Below, in pieces: positions 12,632 to 18,893 of a stretch of 22,480 nt of DNA. Source of the DNA: a virus; the IMG/VR virus record IMGVR_UViG_3300008110_000463, positions 1-22,480 of that record; one strand, written 5' to 3'. The notes under the pieces are model-generated. The model did not search any database. It was given only the letters and a program-made list of their open reading frames with translations, and was not told the origin of the DNA. The position numbers were made by a program, and so were the translations under genes. The first letter of the stretch is position 1. The number at the start of each line of letters is the position of its first letter.

Positions 12632-13560
12632 TGTCTACGACAGGCACCTCGACGTTTAATCTGGACATCAACGATCTCATTGAAGAGGCGTTTGAGAGGT
12701 GCGGCCAAGAACTTCGCACGGGTTATGACTTCCGCACGGCTCGACGCAGCCTGAACCTTCTGACTATTGAGTGGGCAAATCGCGGTATCAACCTGTGGAC
12801 GATTGAGCAAGGCCAGCTTCCGCTGTACCCCAACCAAGCAATCTACTCCTTGCCTGTGGACACCATTGATCTTCTGGATCACGTAGTCCGAACGGGAACT
12901 GGTACAAATCAGATCGACATCAGCATCAACAGGATCTCGGAGTCCACGTACTCTACGATCCCTAACAAGAACGCTACGGGTCGCCCGATTCAGGTGTGGA
13001 TCAATCGTCAGTCTGGCGAGTCCAACACAACCACGGCTACGCTGACTTCTACGATTGGTTCTACCGATACTACGATTGCCGTTACCGGCGCTTCGTCTTT
13101 GCCGTCCGCAGGGTTTATCAAGCTGGACAACGAAACGATTGGGTACTCGGCCATCAGTGGCAATAACTTGCTCTACTGTGGTCGTGGACAGAACGGCACT
13201 ACGGCGGCATCTCACACCGCTGGCGCTAGCGTTACACTTCAGAACTTGCCAAACATCAATATCTGGCCTGTGCCCAATCAAGGCGCAGTGGGTAACGCCT
13301 ACTACACGCTCGTCTACTGGCGCATGCGCCGTATGCAGGACGCTGGTACGGGCACGAAGACTCAGGACATTCCGTTCAGGTTCATCGAATGCATGGTCGC
13401 TGGGCTTGCGTATAAGATGGCAATGAAACTGCCGAACATGGACCCCGGTCGCATGGCCGTGCTTAAAGCAGAGTATGACCAGCAGTGGCAACTCGCTTCC
13501 GATGAAGACCGGGATAAAGCGAGCCTTCGCTTCGTCCCACGCTCTATGTTCTATGCCTGA
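12631..13560 (+). CDS. Head-tail adaptor / tail tubular A-like protein
   Basis: 309 residues. The N-terminus (LDINDLIEEAFERCGQEL, TGYDFRTARRSLNLLTIEW) is the helical signature of podovirus adaptor proteins of the T7 gp11 and P22 gp4 type, which form a ring beneath the portal. It continues QGQLPLYPNQAIYSLPVDTIDLLDHV and, near the end, a helical PFRFIECMVAGLAYKMAMKL with YDQQWQLASDEDRDKAS. Residues about 135-204 are an inserted beta domain (IGSTDTTIAVTG, FIKLDNETIGY, CGRGQNGTTAASHTAGA) absent from minimal adaptors and similar to small phage decoration modules. The length exceeds the typical 200-240 residues by about this insert. Starts with TAATG overlap. Confidence 0.8.
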   Translation: MSTTGTSTFNLDINDLIEEAFERCGQELRTGYDFRTARRSLNLLTIEWANRGINLWTIEQGQLPLYPNQAIYSLPVDTIDLLDHVVRTGTGTNQIDISINRISESTYSTIPNKNATGRPIQVWINRQSGESNTTTATLTSTIGSTDTTIAVTGASSLPSAGFIKLDNETIGYSAISGNNLLYCGRGQNGTTAASHTAGASVTLQNLPNINIWPVPNQGAVGNAYYTLVYWRMRRMQDAGTGTKTQDIPFRFIECMVAGLAYKMAMKLPNMDPGRMAVLKAEYDQQWQLASDEDRDKASLRFVPRSMFYA

Positions 13561-13562
13561 TT

Positions 13563-13940
13563 ATGGCCGGACCAAAGTTTGCCTCTGCCAAGAACTCGAT
13601 TGCTGAGTGTGATCGGTGCGGGCAGCGCTATAAGCTAAAAGAACTTCGTAAGCTCGTAGTCAAGACGAAGCTAACCGACATCAAAGTTTGCCCCGAGTGC
13701 TGGGAGCCAGATCAGCCTCAATTGCAGTTGGGCATGTATCCAGTCTACGATCCCCAAGCTGTGCGCGACCCTCGTCCAGACACTAGTTATTATCAGTCTG
13801 GAATTAACGCAGAAGGCAGTCGTGTCTTTCAGTGGGGCTGGAATCCTGTAGGCGGGTCAAGGGCAAATGATGCTGGATTGACCCCGAATAACTTGGTACT
13901 CTCTGTGCAAGTAGGTACCGTTACCGTAGTGACTGCTTAG
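13563..13940 (+). CDS. Zinc-ribbon small phage protein
   Basis: 125 residues. Two Cys pairs, CDRC (C16, C19) and CPEC (C43, C46), form a probable zinc ribbon; around them are RYKLKELRKLVVKTKL and CWEPDQPQLQLG. The middle DPQAVRDPRPDTSYYQ is a conserved DPxAxRxPRPD segment. The C-terminal half is beta-rich (RVFQWGWNPVGGS, LVLSVQVGTVTVVT). This N-terminal pattern is recurrent in phages beside the adaptor gene and is annotated as hypothetical. The location suggests a virion or neck component; zinc binding is inferred from the Cys spacing. Starts two bases after the adaptor stop. Confidence 0.72.
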   Translation: MAGPKFASAKNSIAECDRCGQRYKLKELRKLVVKTKLTDIKVCPECWEPDQPQLQLGMYPVYDPQAVRDPRPDTSYYQSGINAEGSRVFQWGWNPVGGSRANDAGLTPNNLVLSVQVGTVTVVTA

Positions 13941-13948
13941 GAGCAATC

Positions 13949-14101
13949 ATGGACTCTATGAAGAAGATCGCCAAGACTGAAGTCAAGGCTCACGAAAAAC
14001 GCATGCATGCTAAAGGCATGAAAAAGGGCGGAGTTACGTCGCTCGACATGAAGAAGTATGGCCGCAACATGGCCCGTGTAATGAACCAGCGGAGCAAGTA
14101 A
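13949..14101 (+). CDS. Short conserved basic phage protein, 50 residues
   Basis: Starts at ATG 13949, preceded by TAGGAG (13938-13943), a good ribosome binding site six bases upstream. The product includes KKIAKTEVKAHEKRMH, GMKKGGVTSLDMKKYGRNMA and RVMNQRSK. The parts VKxHExxMH and TSxDMKKYGRNMARVxNQ are a conserved short phage protein that I recognise from neck regions of environmental phages, of unknown function. It is highly basic. Its stop TAA overlaps the ATG of the next gene. A nucleic-acid or virion role is inference. Confidence 0.72.
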   Translation: MDSMKKIAKTEVKAHEKRMHAKGMKKGGVTSLDMKKYGRNMARVMNQRSK

Positions 14102-14367
14102 TGGCTAAGTTCAGCATGAAGGTTAAGGGCAAAGAGATCGGCCCAGCTTACGTTTATGCGCCTCCGCATACGATGCAGGGCAGCGAGAATATTGACCTGA
14201 GCAACTCTGGCTACGGTAAAGGCAATCGTTACCGCGCTAACGATGTCAACATGAGTGTTGGTAATATCGCCCGTAATGACTATGCTGAGCCTAAGACTGC
14301 GGGTACCAAGACTCGTGGTAACGGTGCTGCGATCAAGGGCGTTACTGCTCGGGGACCGATGGCGTGA
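14101..14367 (+). CDS. Small conserved phage protein
   Basis: 88 residues, basic and Gly/Asn-rich: FSMKVKGKEIGPAYVYAPPH, then IDLSNSGYGKGNRYRAND, NIARNDYAEPKTAG and a final GVTARGPMA. No membrane segment, Cys or enzyme motif. The start ATG overlaps the previous stop by one base and the GTGA at its end overlaps the next start by four bases, so it is embedded in a translationally coupled string. The N-terminal KxxGKEIGPAxVYAxPHTM resembles small proteins in related phages. Function unknown. Confidence 0.65.
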   Translation: MAKFSMKVKGKEIGPAYVYAPPHTMQGSENIDLSNSGYGKGNRYRANDVNMSVGNIARNDYAEPKTAGTKTRGNGAAIKGVTARGPMA

Positions 14368-15065
14368 ACTATAGCGAGTTGTCTGGGGCTATCCAGAGTT
14401 ATACGGAAAACCAATTTCCAGATACTTATCTGGCGGATGGTTCGACGGTTTCGTCAGCCACCCAGATCGCTCGCTTTGTTCGACAAGCTGAGCAGCGGAT
14501 TTACAACTCGGTTCAGTTCCCCTCCCTACGTAAAAACGTAACGGGGTATGTGGGTGTATCTAATAAGTACCTCGCTTGTCCAGACGACTTTCTGGCCGTG
14601 TACTCTCTCGCTGTTGTTGATAACGACGGTTCGTACGAGTACCTGCTTAACAAAGATGTTAATTACATCCGTCAGGCGTACCCCAGCCCTACTGATACTG
14701 GCAAGCCCAAGTATTACGCTTTATTCGGCCCGTACGTTCTGGACGAAGTTATTTCCCGCGAACTAGCGTTTATCTTCGGGCCAACTCCTAGCGGTGCATA
14801 TCAACTGGAGTTGCACTACTACTATTACCCAGAGTCGATCACAACGGCTTCTTCTGGGCAGTCTTGGCTAGGCGACAATTTTGATTCTGTGCTTCTGTAC
14901 GGCTCTCTTGTTGAGGCGTACACCTTTATGAAGGGCGAAGCCGATCTCGTCGCTCTATATGAGACGAAATACAAAGAAGCCCTTGCCCTTGCTAAACGTC
15001 TTGGGGATGGTATGGAGCGTCAGGATGCGTATCGTTCTGGACAATACCGCCAGCCGGTGACCTGA
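14364..15065 (+). CDS. Second adaptor / neck protein
   Basis: 233 residues from GTG 14364. The N-terminus MNYSELSGAIQSYTENQFPD, the helix TQIARFVRQAEQRIYNSVQFP, then KNVTGYVGVSNKYLACPDDFLAVYSL and a C-terminal helix rich in Ala/Lys (VALYETKYKEALALAKRLGDG) match phage head-tail connector or adaptor-like proteins commonly found beside the T7 gp11-like protein in environmental podoviruses. The pattern WLGDNFDSVLLYGSLVEAYTFMKGE is also typical of these. It probably forms part of the neck ring between portal and nozzle. No insert like that of the 12631 gene is seen. Assigned by motif and context. Confidence 0.72.
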   Translation: MNYSELSGAIQSYTENQFPDTYLADGSTVSSATQIARFVRQAEQRIYNSVQFPSLRKNVTGYVGVSNKYLACPDDFLAVYSLAVVDNDGSYEYLLNKDVNYIRQAYPSPTDTGKPKYYALFGPYVLDEVISRELAFIFGPTPSGAYQLELHYYYYPESITTASSGQSWLGDNFDSVLLYGSLVEAYTFMKGEADLVALYETKYKEALALAKRLGDGMERQDAYRSGQYRQPVT

Positions 15066-15066
15066 T

Positions 15067-15489
15067 ATGGCCCTTATTCAAACCGCTACCAACGCATTCA
15101 AGACAGGCTTGGCGACAGGCTCGTACAACTTTGCGTCTGATACGTTTAAAATCGCGTTGTATACGAGCGCTGCTAGTCTGGATGAGACCACAGCGGCGTA
15201 CACTTCTGTAGGGGAAGTTGTTGCTGGTGGATATGTGGCAGGTGGAGAAGCGCTGACTGTATCTCTAGCGCCCACTGTGGGTACGTCTGGGAATATTGCG
15301 TACTTGTCGTTTAGCAACGCTTCTTGGACGGCGGCGATTACTGCTCGCGGCGCGTTGATTTACAAAGTAGCGGCGGGTAACCCCACTGTATGTGTGCTGG
15401 ATTTTGGGGCGGACAAAACGTCTACTTCTACATTTCAGGTGCAGTTCCCCCCTGCGTCCAACACCAGCGCTATCATCCGAATTAGCTAA
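15067..15489 (+). CDS. Tail-associated beta protein, paralogue of the gene at 2034
   Basis: 140 residues. Helical start (TATNAFKTGLATGSYNF), then TFKIALYTSAASLDETTAAY, VGEVVAGGYVAGGEALTVS, a Trp-containing strand (FSNASWTAAITARGALIYK) and a final FQVQFPPASNTSAIIR. This is a recurrent phage family annotated as hypothetical or tail protein. It matches the 141-residue protein at 2034 in length and block order, with FKxxL, AGxGYxAGG or AGGYxAGG, and a late FxVxF. The two genes lie 13 kb apart, one on either side of the six-paralogue array. Probably a virion beta-sandwich component. Starts one base after the previous stop. Confidence 0.68.
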   Translation: MALIQTATNAFKTGLATGSYNFASDTFKIALYTSAASLDETTAAYTSVGEVVAGGYVAGGEALTVSLAPTVGTSGNIAYLSFSNASWTAAITARGALIYKVAAGNPTVCVLDFGADKTSTSTFQVQFPPASNTSAIIRIS

Positions 15490-15498
15490 GAGGCCATA

Positions 15499-16065
15499 AT
15501 GGGCGAGAAAACTAAATCAGTTGACTCTGTAAGCGCTAGCGTAACTAGCGTTCGTCGGCACGAAAACAATGCTTCTGCGGGGGGCGTATTCCACGTAAAG
15601 TGCCATAGCGCCGACGGAGTCCTTAAGTGGGAAGCCCAGTCTCATAACCTAGTGGTCGATCAAGGGCTACAGGATATGAACAACAAGTATTTTGGCGGCT
15701 CAGTCTATACAGCCTCTTTTTTCCTTGGGCTTATTGCTGGCCCCGGATCGGGTACCGCATATAGCGGCAGCGACACGATGACTACCCATCCGGGTTGGGT
15801 TGAGTTCACCGATTACACGGGTACGCGCAAGGCCATGGCTTTTGGCGCGGCGAACTTCGACAATCCGTCTGTCGTGCCTAACACCTCAGTTGCGTTTTCG
15901 ATCACCGCTACGGGTATCGTGGCTGGAGCGTTTCTCTGCACTACTACTAGCGGCACGGGTGGCATTCTGTTTTCAGAAGCGGACTTTCAGTCTCCCGGAG
16001 ATCGCTCTGTGCAGAGTGGCGATATTTTGAATGTGGCGTACACCTTCAGTCTGGCAGCGAGCTAA
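15499..16065 (+). CDS. Conserved phage virion protein, unknown role
   Basis: 188 residues. Residues about 30-60 (VFHVKCHSADGVLKWE, HNLVVDQGLQDMNNKYFGG) and the following ASFFLGLIAGPG are a recurrent beginning in phage structural proteins: short beta strands, then NxVVxQGLxxM and a FxGLI strand. The middle HPGWVEFTDYTGTRKAMAFG and the end (FSEADFQSPGDRSVQSGDIL, VAYTFSLA) continue the same family pattern. No membrane segment. It lies between the beta protein at 15067 and the tail fibre, spaced 9 and 3 bases. AGAGG upstream serves as ribosome binding site. Likely tail or decoration component. Confidence 0.65.
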   Translation: MGEKTKSVDSVSASVTSVRRHENNASAGGVFHVKCHSADGVLKWEAQSHNLVVDQGLQDMNNKYFGGSVYTASFFLGLIAGPGSGTAYSGSDTMTTHPGWVEFTDYTGTRKAMAFGAANFDNPSVVPNTSVAFSITATGIVAGAFLCTTTSGTGGILFSEADFQSPGDRSVQSGDILNVAYTFSLAAS

Positions 16066-16068
16066 TAG

Positions 16069-17091
16069 ATGCCTACCGCATATACACCCCTTCTAGGGTT
16101 CGCGCTTCCCGTAACCGGAGAGTTGTCCGGTACATGGGGGGACACGATAAACAGCTACATTACGGAGTATATCGACGCCTCCGTAGCGGGATCGTTGACG
16201 CTTTCGACCGATGCCAGCGTAACTCTGTCTATTACTAACGGCAGCGCGTTAGGTAGCACTTCCGCACAGTATTCCACGCTGAATATGATTGGTGTGAGGA
16301 CGGCGGTTCGGGTTGTTACCCTTCCGCTGTCTAGTCGTAGCTACATTGTTTTTAACAGCACTACAGGTGGGTATAACGTAACAGTAGGTGGCGTGACCGT
16401 ATATAACGGGGAGCGCTGCACGATTGCGTACAACACTGCTACGGGTGCTTATGAGAAAGTAAACTCTGACAAGTACGGGACTACGCAAGTTCCGGGTACA
16501 AACGATACTTCGTTTGCAACTACAGGGTTTGTGCAGGCTGCGGTTACAGCGTTTTTGAATGCGGTGTACCCGGTTGGGTCTGTGTACACAAACGCAGTAA
16601 ATGGCACCAATCCCGGAACGCTTCTAGGCTTTGGTACTTGGACAGCGTTTGGCGCTGGTCGCGTTGCCGTTGGTTTTGACGCCGGTAATGCGTTGTTTGA
16701 TTCGCCTGAAGAAACGGGCGGTAGCTATGACGCCACGCTTGTAAGCCACACGCACACGGCAACATCTGGGAATCAAAGCGTAGACCATACGCATACGTTT
16801 AGCGGTACGACTGCTGCGGTTGGTGACCACCAGCACCCGGAAATTCACTACTCGACAAACGGATCTGGCGACGGACCCGGACCCGGCGCTAGTTGTTGCG
16901 GAGGCGCTCAAATTACCTCGGCACTAAGTACAGGTAGTGCAGGGGCGCACTCTCACTCTTTCTCTGGAACAACTTCGGGCATGAGCGTAAGCCATAATCA
17001 CGCGATTACTGTAGATTCGGCGGGTTCGTCCGGTACCAACGCAAACGTGCAGCCTTATATCACCGTGTATATGTGGAAGCGAACAGCATGA
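16069..17091 (+). CDS. Tail fibre/collar protein with histidine-rich tip
   Basis: 340 residues. The N-terminus (LPVTGELSGTWGDTINSYI, then SLTLSTDASVTLS) is a recognisable phage fibre attachment and beta region. From residue about 167 follows the YPVGSVY and LGFGTWTAFGAGRVAVG pattern of tail-collar or receptor-binding tips, with EETGGS at about 215. Five HxH motifs (H227/229, H240/242, H254/256 plus H260, H294/296, H309/311) resemble metal-binding tips of T4 gp12-like short fibres. The ending NVQPYITVYMWKRTA is typical of the family. The loop with S275-C276-C277 lies between HxH pairs. The role is recognition of the host surface by a trimeric tip; trimer and metal are inferred from the family. 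The stop overlaps the next ATG. Confidence 0.8.
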   Translation: MPTAYTPLLGFALPVTGELSGTWGDTINSYITEYIDASVAGSLTLSTDASVTLSITNGSALGSTSAQYSTLNMIGVRTAVRVVTLPLSSRSYIVFNSTTGGYNVTVGGVTVYNGERCTIAYNTATGAYEKVNSDKYGTTQVPGTNDTSFATTGFVQAAVTAFLNAVYPVGSVYTNAVNGTNPGTLLGFGTWTAFGAGRVAVGFDAGNALFDSPEETGGSYDATLVSHTHTATSGNQSVDHTHTFSGTTAAVGDHQHPEIHYSTNGSGDGPGPGASCCGGAQITSALSTGSAGAHSHSFSGTTSGMSVSHNHAITVDSAGSSGTNANVQPYITVYMWKRTA

Positions 17092-17312
17092 GCTTGCCTA
17101 ACTTAGACTCCGAAGAAGTGCGTAATCGGCCTGAGTTTAATACCGACGCCTTCCGAAACGAAGAATCTTCTGCTGAGATGCTAGCCCGTAGGCGGGCGCT
17201 ATGTGACGCATGTGAGCACAAAACCAGCGTCGGACTGTGCGGTAAATGTTTTTGCATAATCGCGCTTAAGACTAAATGGGCGTCTCAGAGTTGCCCTATC
17301 CATAAGTGGTAA
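17088..17312 (+). CDS. Cysteine-rich small protein (probable zinc binding)
   Basis: 74 residues from ATG 17088, which overlaps the fibre stop (ATGA); an earlier in-frame ATG at 17073 would overlap more of the fibre gene. Cys residues C39, C42, C51, C54, C56 and C69 form CDAC, CGKCFC and the final CPIHKW. The order CxxC, CxxCxC, CPxxKW is a small zinc-binding arrangement found in several phage proteins and in families such as DUF6171, though assignment to the latter is uncertain. Acidic N-terminal half. It could aid fibre assembly or act on nucleic acid; its role is unknown. Confidence 0.65.
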   Translation: MSLPNLDSEEVRNRPEFNTDAFRNEESSAEMLARRRALCDACEHKTSVGLCGKCFCIIALKTKWASQSCPIHKW

Positions 17313-17339
17313 GACGCAATATGTGGGTGGTGTTTTGTT

Positions 17340-17801
17340 ATGTTCCCCAAACTTACCCCCGTGGTGCAGTTCCTGACTGCCTCGTTTGCCCTATCCGTAG
17401 GCGGGTATAGCGCTGGGGATAAGTTTGGATGGTTTGACCGCAGCATTATTGAGTGGGCACCGGAGCACTTTAGTATCAAGGATGCCAAGATCGGTGAGCC
17501 TGTGCAGGTGACGGTAGCCCGGATCAAGAAGCGCGATGACTGTTCGGTTGAAGGCTTTATCCCGACGGTGCGTGATGGATACGGGGTGATTCACGAAGCC
17601 ACTCCCAGCATGTCGAAGTTCACCGGCCCCGCTGGCCCTGAGATTGATACCTTCACGTACCTGCTGAAGATTTCGGACAAAGAGCCCGTAAATCCCGGAA
17701 AGGCCACCCTGCTGGCGACCATCAAATATAAGTGCCCAGAGGGTGAGCGGACAGTAACTTACCCCCGGCACAAGAACCTGACGTTCAATTTAAAAGGCTA
17801 A
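17340..17801 (+). CDS. Conserved phage protein with N-terminal membrane anchor
   Basis: 153 residues. Residues 8-25 (VVQFLTASFALSVGGYSA) are a hydrophobic segment, possibly a membrane anchor or signal. A beta-rich region follows: VQVTVARIKKRDDCSVEGF, IDTFTYLLKISDKEPVNPG and KYKCPEGERTVTYPRHKN. Two Cys could form a disulphide if the domain is outside the cytoplasm. The pattern recurs in environmental phages just before the holin. It directly precedes holin and endolysin with a two-base gap, so a lysis accessory or envelope role is plausible. It is not an obvious spanin: no lipobox or second small gene is seen. The 27 bases before it hold no clear ribosome binding site. Confidence 0.6.
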   Translation: MFPKLTPVVQFLTASFALSVGGYSAGDKFGWFDRSIIEWAPEHFSIKDAKIGEPVQVTVARIKKRDDCSVEGFIPTVRDGYGVIHEATPSMSKFTGPAGPEIDTFTYLLKISDKEPVNPGKATLLATIKYKCPEGERTVTYPRHKNLTFNLKG

Positions 17802-17803
17802 GC

Positions 17804-18283
17804 ATGCTCCCAATCGTCGCCTCTATCGTCTCTGGCCTGATCTCCAACGGTCTGCCTAAGATTGCCGACGCCGTGCTGGAAAAGGGCGTTGATTACGTCG
17901 AGAAAAAACTCGGGGTAGAACTCAAGCCAGAAGAAGAAATGACCCCCGACCATGTTGCTTCCCTGCGCGAGCGGGCCATGGAGCATGCTGAGTTCATGGT
18001 AGAACAAGAAGTTAAGGACAAGGCCAACGCCCGAGACATGGCAAAACACGCCATGTCCTCCTCAGATTGGTTCGTAAGGCGGTTCACCTATTTCTTCATT
18101 ACCGCATGGTCACTCTTTGCAATGGTGTACATTCCCTACATCACCTTCGGCCCCATCCCGGCTGAGAACGTGCGGTTTGCTGACACCATCCTCGGCTTCA
18201 TGCTGGGCACTGTGATGGCTTCGATGTTCTCGTTCTTGCTGGGTTCCTCCTTTGGCTCCCGTGTCAAGGATGAGAAGAAATGA
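17804..18283 (+). CDS. Holin, three-TM GTA-holin-like family
   Basis: 159 residues. A weakly hydrophobic N-terminus (2-20), a charged middle (21-88, with KKLGVELKPEEEM and KDKANARDMAKHAM), then transmembrane helices at about 94-115 (YFFITAWSLFAMVYIPY) and 127-147 (DTILGFMLGTVMASMFSF), and the basic end GSSFGSRVKDEKK. The NARDM, SDWFVRR and GSSFGSR blocks match the holin family with three transmembrane segments known from gene transfer agents and many proteobacterial phages. It forms the pores or lesions that release the endolysin. AAAGG in the previous gene is the ribosome binding site. The endolysin ATG overlaps its stop, so the two are coupled. Confidence 0.78.
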   Translation: MLPIVASIVSGLISNGLPKIADAVLEKGVDYVEKKLGVELKPEEEMTPDHVASLRERAMEHAEFMVEQEVKDKANARDMAKHAMSSSDWFVRRFTYFFITAWSLFAMVYIPYITFGPIPAENVRFADTILGFMLGTVMASMFSFLLGSSFGSRVKDEKK

Positions 18284-18891
18284 TTGAGATTGCTCACCTC
18301 GTTGCCGTTGGCGTAAAACCTGAGACTGCTGCTACGTGGCTTCCTGCTGTGCAGGCTGCTTGTGAGCGGTTTGAGATCAACAACCCAAATCGGATTGCGG
18401 CATTTCTCGCGCAGTGCGGCCATGAGTCTGGCGGCTTTACTCGGCTCATCGAGAACCTGAACTACAGCGCCGAGGCGCTCATGCGGGTGTGGCCCAGTCG
18501 GTTCCCGACGATGGAAGTGGCTATGCGGTACCACCGTCAGCCTGAGAAGATCGCTAACAATGTGTATAGCAACCGGATGGGTAACGGCTCTGAGGCAAGT
18601 GGCGAAGGCTGGAAGTACCGGGGCCGGGGGCTGAAACAACTCACTGGTAAGTCAAACTACACAGCGTGTAGCAAGGGGTTGGGTAAAGATCTCGTTGCTG
18701 AACCTGACTTGCTGCTTACGCCTGAGTTTGCTGCGCTGTCTGCCGGGTGGTTCTGGAAGGCGAATAACTGCTCGCCTATGGCCGACGCACGGGAGTTTGA
18801 ACTGTTGACCAAACGCATCAACGGTGGTCTCATTGGACTGGCCGACCGCAAGGCCCGATACGCTAAGGCGCTCGCTTGTTTCCCTGAGTAA
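18280..18891 (+). CDS. Endolysin, GH19 chitinase-like muramidase
   Basis: 203 residues, starting in an ATGA overlap with the holin. IAAFLAQCGHESGGF places the catalytic Glu at E49, with E58 close behind, and ANNVYSNRMGNGSEASGEGWKYR, here noted by its parts NVYSNRMGN and GEGWKYRGRGLKQLTG, is the second hallmark block of GH19-type phage lysozymes (about residues 95-123). The C-terminus has SAGWFWK and TKRINGGLIGLADRKARY. GH19 endolysins hydrolyse peptidoglycan glycan strands. No signal peptide or separate binding domain is visible, so it depends on the holin for access to the wall. The length is normal for a single-domain globular endolysin of phages of Gram-negative hosts. Confidence 0.88.
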   Translation: MIEIAHLVAVGVKPETAATWLPAVQAACERFEINNPNRIAAFLAQCGHESGGFTRLIENLNYSAEALMRVWPSRFPTMEVAMRYHRQPEKIANNVYSNRMGNGSEASGEGWKYRGRGLKQLTGKSNYTACSKGLGKDLVAEPDLLLTPEFAALSAGWFWKANNCSPMADAREFELLTKRINGGLIGLADRKARYAKALACFPE

Positions 18892-18893
18892 CT

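Noticed and set aside
12589-13491. 300-residue minus-strand open frame opposite the adaptor gene
   Set aside because: Long but Arg/His/Val-rich without any recognisable domain. The plus-strand adaptor with family motifs occupies the same bases, and a minus-strand gene would be alone in the window.
18136-18639. 167-residue minus-strand open frame across holin and endolysin
   Set aside because: It lies opposite two recognised lysis genes, without ribosome binding site or domain.
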